Made by a program: the position numbers and the translations under genes | In this document: positions 43,953 to 53,251 of the stretch, piece after piece | Layout of the letters: every line of letters starts with the position of its first letter | How positions within the stretch are numbered: position 1 is the stretch's first letter | The notes under the pieces: generated by a model | Databases searched by the model: none | What the model saw: the letters and a program-made list of their open reading frames with translations, nothing else | What the model was told of the DNA's origin: nothing | From: AP-15 sp963703745 | GTDB lineage: Bacteria; Pseudomonadota; Alphaproteobacteria; ATCC43930; CGMCC-115725 | Length of the DNA stretch: 64,000 bases | Assembly: GCA_963703745.1 (NCBI GenBank) | Contig: CAVPFL010000004.1 | Coordinates: 248,001-312,000 of the forward strand | Direction of reading: 5' to 3'

Positions 43953-44506
43953 GGCAGAAACTCATCGAGTTGGCCGCGCAAAATGGTGCGGGCGAGACGT
44001 TTGCGGGCGGCCTCGCGGCGCTGGCGGCTGAGCTGCGGCGCGGGATGGTTGGCCCCGCCCAGATACTGCCGCGCCAACGCGGCGATTAGCGCCAGCACAT
44101 CCGGATCGCCGGCAAAGAAGTGCGCGATGGCGGCTAGACACCGGCGTGCGTGCAGCCGAGCGTCCGGGGCCACGGTCTCGGAAGTCTCACCGGCTGACAG
44201 CGCGTGCTCGGCCAGACGTCGGCGTTGCTGCGCCCGGCCATCGGCCAGGCTGCGCATGATGCCGGCGATGAAGGATAGGAGCGGCACGCCTTCGGGCCAG
44301 CGGCGCGAGCCGTCGAGCGCGCGCAACAGCGCCTCGTTCAACAGCTCATCCCATTCGAGGCCCGGCAGCAGACGCGCGCGGAGCTGAGCCAACCTCTTGA
44401 GGCGCACCAGATCGGACGGTGTCAACGCAGCGAGAGCGCGAGCTACCGTCTCGGTCGAAGATTCGGCCGAGCCGGCGGCGGTATCGGAACGCATCAGGTC
44501 CAGCAT
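43949..44506 (-). CDS. Small sigma-70-like (region 2) protein
   Basis: 185 aa. Segments DLVRLKRLAQLRARLLPGLEWDELLNEALLRAL and GVPLLSFIAGIMRSLADG correspond in pattern to sigma region 2 (promoter melting and -10 contact); the C-terminal third is Arg/Ala-rich and holds RQRREAARKRLARTI, a possible shortened region 4. It resembles the short sigma-like proteins found next to mobile or phage-like DNA. No cognate promoter can be named. The neighbouring remnants suggest it lies in an accessory island. Confidence 0.6.
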   Translation of the reverse strand: MLDLMRSDTAAGSAESSTETVARALAALTPSDLVRLKRLAQLRARLLPGLEWDELLNEALLRALDGSRRWPEGVPLLSFIAGIMRSLADGRAQQRRRLAEHALSAGETSETVAPDARLHARRCLAAIAHFFAGDPDVLALIAALARQYLGGANHPAPQLSRQRREAARKRLARTILRGQLDEFLP

Positions 44507-44641
44507 CGCGTACTACTGCGATATGCGCGCGGCAGGGGCGGATCGGGACAGCGATCTGCAAAAAATCTCTCTGGCCTCGGTCCGATCACCTGCCGGCGCC
44601 GCGCATCCAGCTGCGAGGCTTCCGGATGCGGGCGGTGGCAA

Positions 44642-45550
44642 ATGGATCGGGAAACGGAACTCGGCTTGGTGCGACGCGCTTATGCAAAGGAGATCGTAGC
44701 GACATCGGGGATCCCCGACGCGCGCGTCGAGACGGCCTTTGCCGAACTGCACCGCGAGGATTTTCTCGATCCCGGGCCGTGGTTGGTCATCGGAGAGCGG
44801 GGCGACTATGTCCCGACACCGAGTGCCGACCCGGCTTACCTTTACCTCGACCACGTGGTCGGGATCCTGCCGGAGCGGCATATCAACAACGGCCAGCCTT
44901 CGCTGCACGCCTTGTTGCTCGCCCATGCCGGCCCTCAGGACGGAGACCACGTCGTGCATGTCGGTGCCGGCACCGGGTACTACACCGCCATCATGGCTCA
45001 TCTGGTGGGGCGTTCGGGCAAGGTGACGGCGATCGAGCTCGATCCCGGCCTTGCGGATCGTGCCCGGGTCAATCTCTCATCATATCCCAATGTCAGCGTC
45101 ATCTGCGGGAACGGAGCGGCAGTGCCGGTCGATGCCGCCAATGTCATCTACGTCAACGCCGGGGCGACCCGACCGGCCGAGACGTGGCTCGACGGGTTGT
45201 CGGAGGGCGGCCGGCTCATTCTGCCGCTGACCACGAGCAAGGGGTTTACGGACAACGATCCTCCCGCCCCGATCGCGAGGCGAGGGGCGGTGTTCCGGAT
45301 CGAGCGCCGGTCATCCGAGTTTCTGGCGCGGTGGATTTCCCCGGTCGCGATCTTCCCGTGCGAGGGGGCGCGTGATCCGTTGTCCGAAGCCGCTCTGGCC
45401 CAGGCGTTCGAGAAGGGCGGCTGGAAAGAAGTCACCGGTCTGTGCCGCGACACTGATGTGCCGGAGGATCGCTGCTGGCTTCGCGCGCCCGGATGGTGTC
45501 TGACGCGCGATTTCCATCTGCCCGATAAGTCCGGAGTGGCGGAACGATAG
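44642..45550 (+). CDS. PCMT-like SAM-dependent methyltransferase
   Basis: 302 aa. An N-terminal helix (ELGLVRRAYAKEIV) and the block REDFLDPGPW resemble protein-L-isoaspartate methyltransferases, and the Rossmann SAM motif HVGAGTGYYTAIMAHLVG is clear (about 102-119), followed by AIELDPGLADRARVNL. The C-terminal 100 residues are not typical of PCMT, so its target may be different. Monocistronic. Confidence 0.78.
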   Translation: MDRETELGLVRRAYAKEIVATSGIPDARVETAFAELHREDFLDPGPWLVIGERGDYVPTPSADPAYLYLDHVVGILPERHINNGQPSLHALLLAHAGPQDGDHVVHVGAGTGYYTAIMAHLVGRSGKVTAIELDPGLADRARVNLSSYPNVSVICGNGAAVPVDAANVIYVNAGATRPAETWLDGLSEGGRLILPLTTSKGFTDNDPPAPIARRGAVFRIERRSSEFLARWISPVAIFPCEGARDPLSEAALAQAFEKGGWKEVTGLCRDTDVPEDRCWLRAPGWCLTRDFHLPDKSGVAER

Positions 45551-45670
45551 CCCCGCCTTTTGTTGGGACGACGATGTAAAAAGTCTTCGGGTGCCTTATA
45601 CGCCCTAGAGAAAAAAAGCGGCCGGAGACGCCTCATTTTGCTGTGGGAGGTATTGGGAAGGTTTAATCCT

Positions 45671-46126
45671 TTAATTTTTCGGGGGACACATGAAATTGAG
45701 TGTGTAGGTAGTTTGCGCCGCTAACGGCTGAAGATAAAATTGCACGTGCCAATTACCGTCATAAGCAGGGAAAGCAATGTTTTCCACGGCAGGAAGAGTT
45801 GTCGAAAATGGTCCGTTGGCCAGGTCTACTACCTGTGCGAAACAGATCGGTTTAGGGACTGTTGCGCTGGAGTAGAAATACTGCGGGATAATCTCAATCA
45901 CTGCGTACGGATAACCCGAAGGTGACAACGGTTCCCCTGATAGGGGAATGTCACCTGTGGTGAAGGTGATAATCGCTTGGCCGTCTAGAGAGGCTGTTCC
46001 GCCGCCCACTGTGACAGTAGCACCGGCACCGAGATTCTCCGAGCCGATAAAGCTATTCAAGGGGAGGGCTTGAGCATGGTGGGCCGCGACGATTGCGAGT
46101 GTTGCGGCTAGCAAAGCTTGACGCAT
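45671..46126 (-). CDS. Secreted protein of unknown function
   Basis: 151 aa with a clear signal peptide (LLAATLAIVAAHHAQA). The mature part is Thr/Gly/Pro-rich (GAGATVTVGGGTASLDGQAI, FTTGDIPLSGEPLSPSGYPY) with two cysteines (ICF, MCPP). The beta-rich look fits a small extracellular or cell-surface protein. I do not recognise the family. A AAGGAG-type site was not obvious. Confidence 0.6.
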   Translation of the reverse strand: MRQALLAATLAIVAAHHAQALPLNSFIGSENLGAGATVTVGGGTASLDGQAIITFTTGDIPLSGEPLSPSGYPYAVIEIIPQYFYSSATVPKPICFAQVVDLANGPFSTTLPAVENIAFPAYDGNWHVQFYLQPLAAQTTYTLNFMCPPKN

Positions 46127-46307
46127 GATTTCCTCACAAGGGTTGTCACGGCGAGATTGGTTAGCACGATCTGCCGAACAGAGAGTTAACCCTACAGAGA
46201 CTAAATCGTACCCCCGGGAATCTTACTCGATTCCGAGGTCAATTGGTTTCGCGCGCCCGGTCCTCTGGAACCGGCCAATGACCTCTTTGGGGGTAAGGCG
46301 CCGCGCG

Positions 46308-47336
46308 TTATTCGAGCCGGATCATCGCGCCGAACTCCGTAGCTGACATCGACGCGAAGCCGTAACGCGGGTAGACTTCGCGAGCGACGCCAAAGAAGAA
46401 CTCGGAAAACGCTTGCGCAGCTTGCGCGCGCAATGGATCGGCCACAGCGGCCAGCGCAATCGTCGATGAGAACCGTTCGGCGCCGGGAACCGTGACCATG
46501 GCGCAGTGCTGCGGGTAAGTTGCGGCAAAATAGCGTGCGAGATGGTGGACGATGATCCCGACATCCGCCTTGCCGGTCGCGATCGCCTGCAGCACGTCGC
46601 GATGCTGGATGCCGAGTTGGCCCGGGAAGGCCACGGTCTCCCTGGTCAGGATCGCGCGCGTCGCCTCCCTGCCGAGCAGGGCGTCGAGCGCCGAGATATA
46701 TTGGCTGCGTGCGCCCGGCTCATTTTCGCTCGCCAACACGACGCGGATGCCGGTCCCCTTGAGATCCTCCAGGCGGTGAATGGCAAGCGGATTGCCGGCG
46801 GCAACGAGCAGCGAGAGTCCAAGGTTGCGCGCAAAAACACGCGCGTCGCCCGTGACGATCTCGGCCTGGCGTAACCGCACCAGCGGTGCCGCGCCGCCCA
46901 TCACGATATCCGGATAGAACCCGCTCGCCCGGCTGACCGCGAGTGTCATGTTGCCGAACGCGATGCCGTGGCCGAGCAGCATGCCGACGATCATCGGCTG
47001 CGGCAACGTCACGACAACGATGTTGTCGAACGCCAGGCCGGCGTAGCGCGGCTGCGTCCGCGCCCAGTTGCGGAACGGCTCGATGATGTCGCCGCCGAGC
47101 AACGCCGGGAAATGATTGCCCTCGGTGAAAATGGCGAGGTCGATCGGCACGCCGAGACGGCCGACGATGTCGGGGATGGTGTCGGTGTGACCGTCGAGCG
47201 CGGGAACACCTGCGGGCGGCGGGACAAGCGGCTTCCACACGACCGTGTCACCGCACCCTCCGGCAGGCCCGCCGCCCACCGATGCGCCCATGAGCGGCGC
47301 GGCGGCTCCCGTCATGATCAATGTCCGACGCTGCAT
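46308..47336 (-). CDS. Extracytoplasmic substrate-binding protein, ModA-like
   Basis: 342 aa. N-terminus MQRRTLIMTGAAAPLMGAS looks like a twin-arginine-type or lipoprotein export signal (Cys at GGCGD, residue 28). The following two-lobed binding fold (DLAIFTEGNHFPALLGGDII, VGMLLGHGIAFGNMTLAVSR, IATGKADVGIIVHHLARYF, AFSEFFFGVAREVYPRYGF) resembles periplasmic type II proteins of the molybdate/phosphonate group. No permease or ATPase gene is adjacent. The ligand is unknown. Confidence 0.7.
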   Translation of the reverse strand: MQRRTLIMTGAAAPLMGASVGGGPAGGCGDTVVWKPLVPPPAGVPALDGHTDTIPDIVGRLGVPIDLAIFTEGNHFPALLGGDIIEPFRNWARTQPRYAGLAFDNIVVVTLPQPMIVGMLLGHGIAFGNMTLAVSRASGFYPDIVMGGAAPLVRLRQAEIVTGDARVFARNLGLSLLVAAGNPLAIHRLEDLKGTGIRVVLASENEPGARSQYISALDALLGREATRAILTRETVAFPGQLGIQHRDVLQAIATGKADVGIIVHHLARYFAATYPQHCAMVTVPGAERFSSTIALAAVADPLRAQAAQAFSEFFFGVAREVYPRYGFASMSATEFGAMIRLE

Positions 47337-47711
47337 CTTATGCTGCTCCTGGTTCGTTCGGAGCCGTCCCCGGAGGGTCTATCGCGCGGGGTTGTCGTTG
47401 CCGTAGCCGCATAAAACATGGCCTGTGTCACAATGAACAGCATGTGTGCGGCAGTGAACCAAGCCATGCTCGCCACCGTCAGGCGTCGCTTATCAGCCAG
47501 TTCCTCGTGTTGCCGGCGGTACGATCAATGCGTCCAATCGTCGTAATAAATCTGCGTGCCATCCTTGGTAGTGGACGCGGTCATTCAAGCTCTCGTTTGT
47601 AACTAAACGAGCCCGCGCGTTTGTAACTGTACGAGCCCCGCTCGGCGTGTCATGGCCTTTGACACTGAGCGGGGCTCGCGGACGTCGAGCTAACGAAATG
47701 AGTGCCGTTAT
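47337..47711. repeat. 375-bp gap with a 24-bp tandem and a large hairpin
   Basis: At 47594-47617 and 47618-47641 two adjacent 24-base units share CGTTTGTAACT and ACGAGCCC. The second unit leads into an inverted repeat whose outer arms are CGAGCCCCGCTC (47632-47643) and GAGCGGGGCTCG (47667-47678) and whose inner arms are GTGTCA (47647-47652) and TGACAC (47660-47665), with a 7-base loop. No gene is present. The layout recalls IS-element terminal repeats without the element. Confidence 0.65.
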
Positions 47712-48227
47712 TTAGCCGTGACGAGTTGCTTCGAAAAGGAACCAGGTCCGTTTTTCCGCCTCGTCGATCCAATTCTCGATCAAACTTGCGGTTGCGACGT
47801 CTTGGTGTTCGTCGCAAAGCGAGTGTGTTTCGCGCAGCCGTGCCGTCAGCTGGATATTATCATCGCGCAGTTCGGACAGCATGTCTTGCGCAGTGACGAA
47901 GTCGGCGTTGTTGTCCGACACACGCTGCAAACGCGCGATATGACCGATCGAGCGAATGGTGGTGCCGCCGAGCTTACGGACGCGCTCGGCAATGTCATCG
48001 GTGGTCGCAAAAATTTGCGAACCTTGCTCATCCAGCATCAGATGGTAATCGCGAAAGTGCGGGCCGGAAACGTGCCAGTGAAAATTCTTTGTTTTCACGT
48101 AAAGCGCGAACATGTCAGCGAGCAATGTTGTCAACGCTGCAGAAACCTCGTGCCTCGCATTGGATCCCAAGTTGGATGGCGTGTCGAGAGCCGCCGTCCG
48201 CCTAGTCTTTGCATTGTCGTTTGGCAT
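47712..48227 (-). CDS. dps: Dps-family DNA-binding ferritin
   Basis: 171 aa four-helix ferritin-like protein. The ferroxidase signature spans KTKNFHWHVSGPHFRDYHLM (His and Asp ligands, about 47-66) and DEQGSQIFATTDDIAER (about 68-84). Dodecamers store iron, remove hydrogen peroxide and coat DNA in stationary phase. The N-terminal 25 residues are polar and unordered, consistent with DNA contact. Divergent from the second efflux operon. Confidence 0.95.
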   Translation of the reverse strand: MPNDNAKTRRTAALDTPSNLGSNARHEVSAALTTLLADMFALYVKTKNFHWHVSGPHFRDYHLMLDEQGSQIFATTDDIAERVRKLGGTTIRSIGHIARLQRVSDNNADFVTAQDMLSELRDDNIQLTARLRETHSLCDEHQDVATASLIENWIDEAEKRTWFLFEATRHG

Positions 48228-48602
48228 GACCGATATCTCCTTTCGATGGTGATTTGGGAGGTTGCTATTCGGAAGCGCCGCATACGCGGCCAGTCTCGAC
48301 CTGGTGATCCAGCATTACATTGATGAGCGTCCGACGCCCGCGATCCGATGATCTGCCCTTTGGGGAACGGGGTCGGGCCCAGTTCGTTCCACCGGTGTCG
48401 GTAAAATGGCCGTGCTGCCGACAGGCGCCCAGTCAATCGCCGCAAATTTTGGTAAATTTTGGTAAAGGCTCCTTGGTGCCGTGGCGGCGAGACAGACGGC
48501 TACGGATTAACGAAATTTTACGAGCATGAAACGAATTTTCGACTTTATTCGACGCAGGCGGTGATAATATTCAGTAGTGCCGCACCGAAGGCTGCTTCGT
48601 CG
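48228..48602. promoter_or_regulatory. Divergent region of dps and the second RND operon, with AT-rich tandem
   Basis: At 48443-48466 the unit AAATTTTGGT occurs twice in a row, then AAA; more AAATTTTACG-like sequence follows at 48510-48540. Similar AT-rich patches lie upstream of the first RND operon at 11882 and 11979, so a common regulator is possible. No gene. Confidence 0.5.
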
Positions 48603-49826
48603 ATGACATCCGACACACCGGCCCTGACACACCCGCCGCGCTCTTATTTGTTCGCCGGCCTTGTGGCGATCGTGGTTGTCGCGGGAGGTTATCTGGGCTG
48701 GCACCATCTCGTGCGCAGTCCCACCGCGACGCCCGAGCCGCCTCCGCCCGTTCCGGTCATCGCGGCGACGGTCCAGACGCAAAACTTCCCGATCGTGCTG
48801 ACCGGGATCGGTAATGTTGCGGCGCTAAACTCGGCGACAGTCCGCAGCTTGGTCACGGAGCAGATCCTCAGCATCGACTTCAAAGACGGCCAGTTGGTAA
48901 AAAAAGGCCAGCTCCTGGCTCAGCTCGATCCGAGCACCTATCAGGCGCAGCTCGACCAGGTGGAGGCCAATCTCGCCCGCGACGAGGCCCACCTCGAAAA
49001 TGGGCGGGTCAATCTCGGCCGCTACATCCCGCTGGAAAAAAAGGGATTTGCAACCCAGCTGCAGGTCACCACGCAGGGAGCGAAGATCGCCCAGGAAGAG
49101 GCTGTTATCAAAGCCGATCAGGCGGCGATCGAATACGCCAAGACCGAGCTGAGCTATACGAAACTGGTGGCGCCGTTCGACGGGGTCGCCGGAATTCGTC
49201 TGCTCGATGTCGGCAACATCATTCACTCGAGCACGACACGGGGGTCCCCGACCGAGCCCAACGCTTTGGTCGTGATCAATCAAGTTCAGCCGATCAGCGT
49301 GATGTTTACGCTGGCTGAATCCAACGTCCCGGACGTGCAGGAGGCTCTCGCAAAGGGCCCGGTCAAGGCCATCGCATTGAGCGCGGACGGCAAAACCGAG
49401 CTCGATACCGGCACGCTCGCCGCGATCGAGAACCAAGTGAATACCACCTCCGGAACGATCACCCTCAAGGCGATCTTCCCCAATCCGGATCGCAAGCTAT
49501 GGCCCGGCATGTTCGTCAACGTGCGGGTCGTAACGCAAGTACAGGACAATGGTCTGACGGTCCCGCTCGATGCCATCCAGCAGGGGCCGCAAGGACAATT
49601 CGTATTCGTCGTCGACCCCGATCACAAAGTGGCAATGCAGCCGGTCTCGGTGCGCGAGACGCTCAATGGCACCGCACTGATAGACAAAGGCTTGAGCGCC
49701 GGTGAGACCGTCGTCGTGCGCGGCCAATACCGGCTGACTCCCGGCACCGTGGTATCGCTCGCCAATCCGAACGACCCGGCCGCAGTCGCGAACCCGACAC
49801 CGGCAAGCGCCGGACTCTTGCCATGA
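48603..49826 (+). CDS. RND efflux periplasmic adaptor (MdtA-like)
   Basis: 407 aa, start MTSDTPALTH at 48603. One N-terminal membrane anchor (SYLFAGLVAIVVVAGGYLGW, ~13-32), a Pro-rich spacer, lipoyl halves (SIDFKDGQLVKKGQLLAQL, and YTKLVAPFDGVAGIRLLD), a coiled-coil hairpin (~115-190) and the membrane-proximal domain (VPLDAIQQGPQGQFVFVV). It joins the RND permease downstream to an outer-membrane pore. Upstream frame to 48459 has no homology. Confidence 0.93.
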   Translation: MTSDTPALTHPPRSYLFAGLVAIVVVAGGYLGWHHLVRSPTATPEPPPPVPVIAATVQTQNFPIVLTGIGNVAALNSATVRSLVTEQILSIDFKDGQLVKKGQLLAQLDPSTYQAQLDQVEANLARDEAHLENGRVNLGRYIPLEKKGFATQLQVTTQGAKIAQEEAVIKADQAAIEYAKTELSYTKLVAPFDGVAGIRLLDVGNIIHSSTTRGSPTEPNALVVINQVQPISVMFTLAESNVPDVQEALAKGPVKAIALSADGKTELDTGTLAAIENQVNTTSGTITLKAIFPNPDRKLWPGMFVNVRVVTQVQDNGLTVPLDAIQQGPQGQFVFVVDPDHKVAMQPVSVRETLNGTALIDKGLSAGETVVVRGQYRLTPGTVVSLANPNDPAAVANPTPASAGLLP

Positions 49827-49843
49827 CCGCATTGCCCTCACCC

Positions 49844-49945
49844 ACCCAGCCCTGCAGGCTGGGTCCTCCCTCTCCCGCAGTGCGGGAGAGGGGCTGCAAG
49901 GCGCTCGCTTTAGAGCCCGTCTCCCGCACTGCGGGAGAGGGTGCC
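49844..49945. repeat. Triple hairpin between the RND adaptor and permease
   Basis: ACCCAGCCCTGCAGGCTGGGT (49844-49864), CCCTCTCCCGCA-G-TGCGGGAGAGGG (49868-49892, 12-bp perfect arms) and TCTCCCGCACTGCGGGAGA (49920-49938). CCCTCACC and GGTTGAGGGG frame the block. It is the same dispersed repeat class as at 1287, 13844 and 27480, inserted in an operon. Confidence 0.85.
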
Positions 49946-49977
49946 GAGCGCAGCGAGGCGGTTGAGGGGTCAATACG

Positions 49978-52900
49978 ATGAACATTTCCGCCACCTTCAT
50001 CCGCAAGCCGATCGCCACCGGCATGCTGATGGCGGCGATCCTGCTGTTGGGGCTGATCGGCTACGAGCTGTTGCCGGTGGCGGCGTTGCCGGACATCGAC
50101 TCGCCGACCATCCTGGTCACCGCGCAATTGCCGGGCGCCGATGCGCAGACCGTTGCCAGCACCGTTACGACGCCGCTCGAACGGCAGTTCGGCCAAATCC
50201 CTGGCCTGACGCAAATGACCTCGAGCAGCGGCAATGAATCTGCCGAGATTACACTGCAATTCGATCGCAGCCGCAGTGTCGATTCGGTAGCGCAGGACGT
50301 GCAGGCGGCGATCAATGCGGCGGCCGGCTTCCTGCCGCCGACGATGCCAAGCCCGCCGATCTATCGCAAGACCAACCCGGCCGATACGCCGGTGCTGATG
50401 CTGGCGCTGACCTCCGAGACATTGCCGCTGACCACGGTCAGTGATTACGCCAACAGCATCCTTGCGCAGAAGATTTCGCAAATGCCGGGTGTCGGACTCG
50501 TCAGCATCGGGGGCGAGCAGAACCCGGCGATCCGGGTGCAGGTCAACCCAGCGCAACTGGCAGCCGACGGCCTCGACCTGGAAGCGGTGCGAACAGCGTT
50601 GTCCACTGCGACGGTCGATCAGCCGAAAGGCACATTGTATGGCGCCAACCAGGCCTTCGCGCTGCAGACCAACGATCAGTTGATGACGGCAGAAGGGTTC
50701 AACAACTACATCCTCGCCAACCGCCCCGGCAGCTTCGGCACGACGGCGCAAGGGTCGAACGAAATCGCCGCCAACCCGAGCTCCAATAGCACGAGCGGAC
50801 CGGTACGCGTGCGCGATGTCGGCCGCGCCATCGTGGCACCGCAAGACGTGAACCTGGCCGGCTGGATGAACACCGAGCCGGCCATCATCATCGCGGTCCA
50901 GCGCCAGTCAGGCGCCAATGTCATCGCCACCGTCGATCACATCAAGAAGGCATTGCCGCAGCTGGAGGCCTCACTACCGCCGTCGCTCAAGATTCATATC
51001 GTCTCGGATCGCACGCAGACGATCCGAGCCAGCGTCGCCGATGTTCAACATACGCTGCTACTGACGATAGGGCTGGTCGTCGGGGTCATTCTTCTTTTCC
51101 TGCGCAAGCTTTGGGGGACCGTGATCCCTGCGATATCGGTGCCGATGTCGCTGATCGGCACCTTCATGGTCATGTATATGCTGGGCTACAGCCTCGACAA
51201 TCTTTCGCTGATGGCGCTGACGATTGCTGTCGGCTTTGTCGTCGACGATGCGATCGTCATGATCGAGAACATCGTGCGGCACATCGAGGAGGGGAAGACC
51301 CCCATGCAGGCCGCTCTGCACGGGGCCGGCGAGATCGGTTTTACGATCATGTCGATCTCGATCTCGCTGACCGCGGTGTTCATCCCGCTGTTTCTGATGA
51401 GCGGCATTGTCGGTCTGTTGTTCCGCGAGTTCGCACTCACCGTCGTGGTGGCGATCCTCGTCTCCGTCATTGTCTCGCTGACTTTGACCCCGATGATGTG
51501 CGCCCGCCTCTTGACGGCGGAGGGCCAAACCCGCCCGGGCCTCGTCTCGCGCGCGCTCGAGCGCTTTTTTGATTGGCTGGCTGCCGTTTACGATCGGGGG
51601 CTGGTTGTTGGCTTGCGCCATCGTTTTATTACGTTGCTCGTAATGATCTCGACCGTCGCTTTGACAGGGGTGCTGTTTATCGAGATCCCAAAGGGCTTTT
51701 TCCCGCAGGAAGACACTGGCCTGATCCAGGGCATCGCCGAGGGCGCGCAAAACATCTCGCCGCAGGCGATGAAGGACCGCATGCGAGCGGTTTTAGCGGT
51801 GGTAATCAAGGACCCTGCGGTCGCCGCGGCCAACGCCTATATCGGACCCGGCGGGCCGACCGTGACCGAGAATGACGGTCGCGTGTTCATTACATTAAAG
51901 CCGATCAGCCAGAGGATCGGTGTCGACCAGGTCATCGAGCGGCTCGAAAGGGCGTTGCAGCCGGTTTGGGGCATCACGTTGTACATGCAGGCTGCGCAAG
52001 ACATTACGGTCGGCGCGCGGGTCTCAAAGACCCAATACCAATACACGCTTGTCGATGTCGACAGTGATGAACTCGACCACTGGGCGCCGATCCTCTTCAA
52101 CACACTCAAAACGTTGCCGCAGCTGACCGATGTCGCGAGCGACCAGCAGAGCACCGGCCGGGTCCTGAAAGTTGAGGTCAACCGCCAGCTCGCGCAACAG
52201 CTGGGCATCAACCCGTCGGTCGTCGATTCGATCCTTTATGATGCGTTCGGCCAGCGGGTCGCCGCGCGCATCTATACGAGGCTCAACCAGTATTTCGTGA
52301 TCCTCGAAGTCGAGCCCGATTTCCAGCTCGGGCCGAACGCGCTCAGCCGGATTTTCGCGGCCTCGTCCAGTGGCCGAGAAGTGCCGCTCAGCGAGCTCGC
52401 CAAGATCACCTCGACGGTCGCACCGATTGCGGTCAACCACCAGGGCCAATTCCCGTCGGTGACGCTGAGTTTCAACCTCCCGCCGAGCGTCTCGATCGGC
52501 GCGGCGGTGGCGGCGATCCAACAGGCCACGAAGGAGCTCCACTTGCCGCGCTCGATTGCGACGAGTTTCCAAGGCAGCGCGCAGGCATTTGAGACTTCGC
52601 TGAGCAGCACGCCGATCCTGATCCTCGCCGCTCTGATCGCGGTCTACATCATCCTCGGCATGCTCTACGAGAGCACGATCCACCCGATCACGATCATCTC
52701 CACCCTGCCCGCGGCCGGGCTCGGCGCATTGCTGACCCTGATGCTGTTCGGCATGCCGCTCGACGTCATCGGCATCATCGGCATCATCCTGTTGATCGGC
52801 ATCGTAAAAAAGAACGGCATCATGCTGGTCGATTTCGCGCTGGTCGGCGAGCGCGAGCGCGGACGCAGTCCCGAAGACGCGATCCACGAGGCGTGCCTCT

Positions 52901-53163
52901 TGCGCTTTCGCCCCATTCTGATGACGACGATGTGCGCGCTGCTCGCCGGCATCCCGCTGATGCTCGGCACCGGCATCGGCTCGGAGATCCGTCAGCCGCT
53001 CGGCTATGCGATCGTCGGCGGCCTGTTGGTGTCGCAGCTGCTGACATTGTTCACGACGCCGGTGGTCTACATCTACATGGACCGCCTCGGCCATTGGCTT
53101 GGCCGCCGTCGGGCAAGTGGGGCGCGAGCACTTGCCGTCGCGCGCCAGGCGAACGCGCCATAG
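49978..53163 (+). CDS. RND multidrug efflux permease (MdtB/MdtC-like)
   Basis: 1,061 aa, full length for the HAE1-type family. First helix FIRKPIATGMLMAAILLLGLIG, then porter domain; proton-relay Asp pair in TM4 LALTIAVGFVVDDAIVMIENIVR (about 405), TM5/6 AVFIPLFLMSGIVGLLFREFA, the second half starting IEIPKGFFPQEDTGLI (about 562), and LIGIVKKNGIMLVDFALV (about 941) in TM10. It exports drugs, detergents or bile-type compounds. It is intact, unlike the first pump, and lies 150 bp downstream of its adaptor. The TetR gene copy 2 converges on its stop. Confidence 0.95.
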   Translation: MNISATFIRKPIATGMLMAAILLLGLIGYELLPVAALPDIDSPTILVTAQLPGADAQTVASTVTTPLERQFGQIPGLTQMTSSSGNESAEITLQFDRSRSVDSVAQDVQAAINAAAGFLPPTMPSPPIYRKTNPADTPVLMLALTSETLPLTTVSDYANSILAQKISQMPGVGLVSIGGEQNPAIRVQVNPAQLAADGLDLEAVRTALSTATVDQPKGTLYGANQAFALQTNDQLMTAEGFNNYILANRPGSFGTTAQGSNEIAANPSSNSTSGPVRVRDVGRAIVAPQDVNLAGWMNTEPAIIIAVQRQSGANVIATVDHIKKALPQLEASLPPSLKIHIVSDRTQTIRASVADVQHTLLLTIGLVVGVILLFLRKLWGTVIPAISVPMSLIGTFMVMYMLGYSLDNLSLMALTIAVGFVVDDAIVMIENIVRHIEEGKTPMQAALHGAGEIGFTIMSISISLTAVFIPLFLMSGIVGLLFREFALTVVVAILVSVIVSLTLTPMMCARLLTAEGQTRPGLVSRALERFFDWLAAVYDRGLVVGLRHRFITLLVMISTVALTGVLFIEIPKGFFPQEDTGLIQGIAEGAQNISPQAMKDRMRAVLAVVIKDPAVAAANAYIGPGGPTVTENDGRVFITLKPISQRIGVDQVIERLERALQPVWGITLYMQAAQDITVGARVSKTQYQYTLVDVDSDELDHWAPILFNTLKTLPQLTDVASDQQSTGRVLKVEVNRQLAQQLGINPSVVDSILYDAFGQRVAARIYTRLNQYFVILEVEPDFQLGPNALSRIFAASSSGREVPLSELAKITSTVAPIAVNHQGQFPSVTLSFNLPPSVSIGAAVAAIQQATKELHLPRSIATSFQGSAQAFETSLSSTPILILAALIAVYIILGMLYESTIHPITIISTLPAAGLGALLTLMLFGMPLDVIGIIGIILLIGIVKKNGIMLVDFALVGERERGRSPEDAIHEACLLRFRPILMTTMCALLAGIPLMLGTGIGSEIRQPLGYAIVGGLLVSQLLTLFTTPVVYIYMDRLGHWLGRRRASGARALAVARQANAP

Positions 53164-53251
53164 GCGGGAGTAACCCGCTGGGCGCCGCAGACCGACCGCG
53201 ACAGGAAGCCACAAAAACCTCCCTTGCGAAGACCCTGCTGGCCCGACGGGT

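Noticed and set aside
47594..47641. Possible CRISPR array
   Set aside because: Only two units, directly adjacent without spacers, so it is a tandem repeat.
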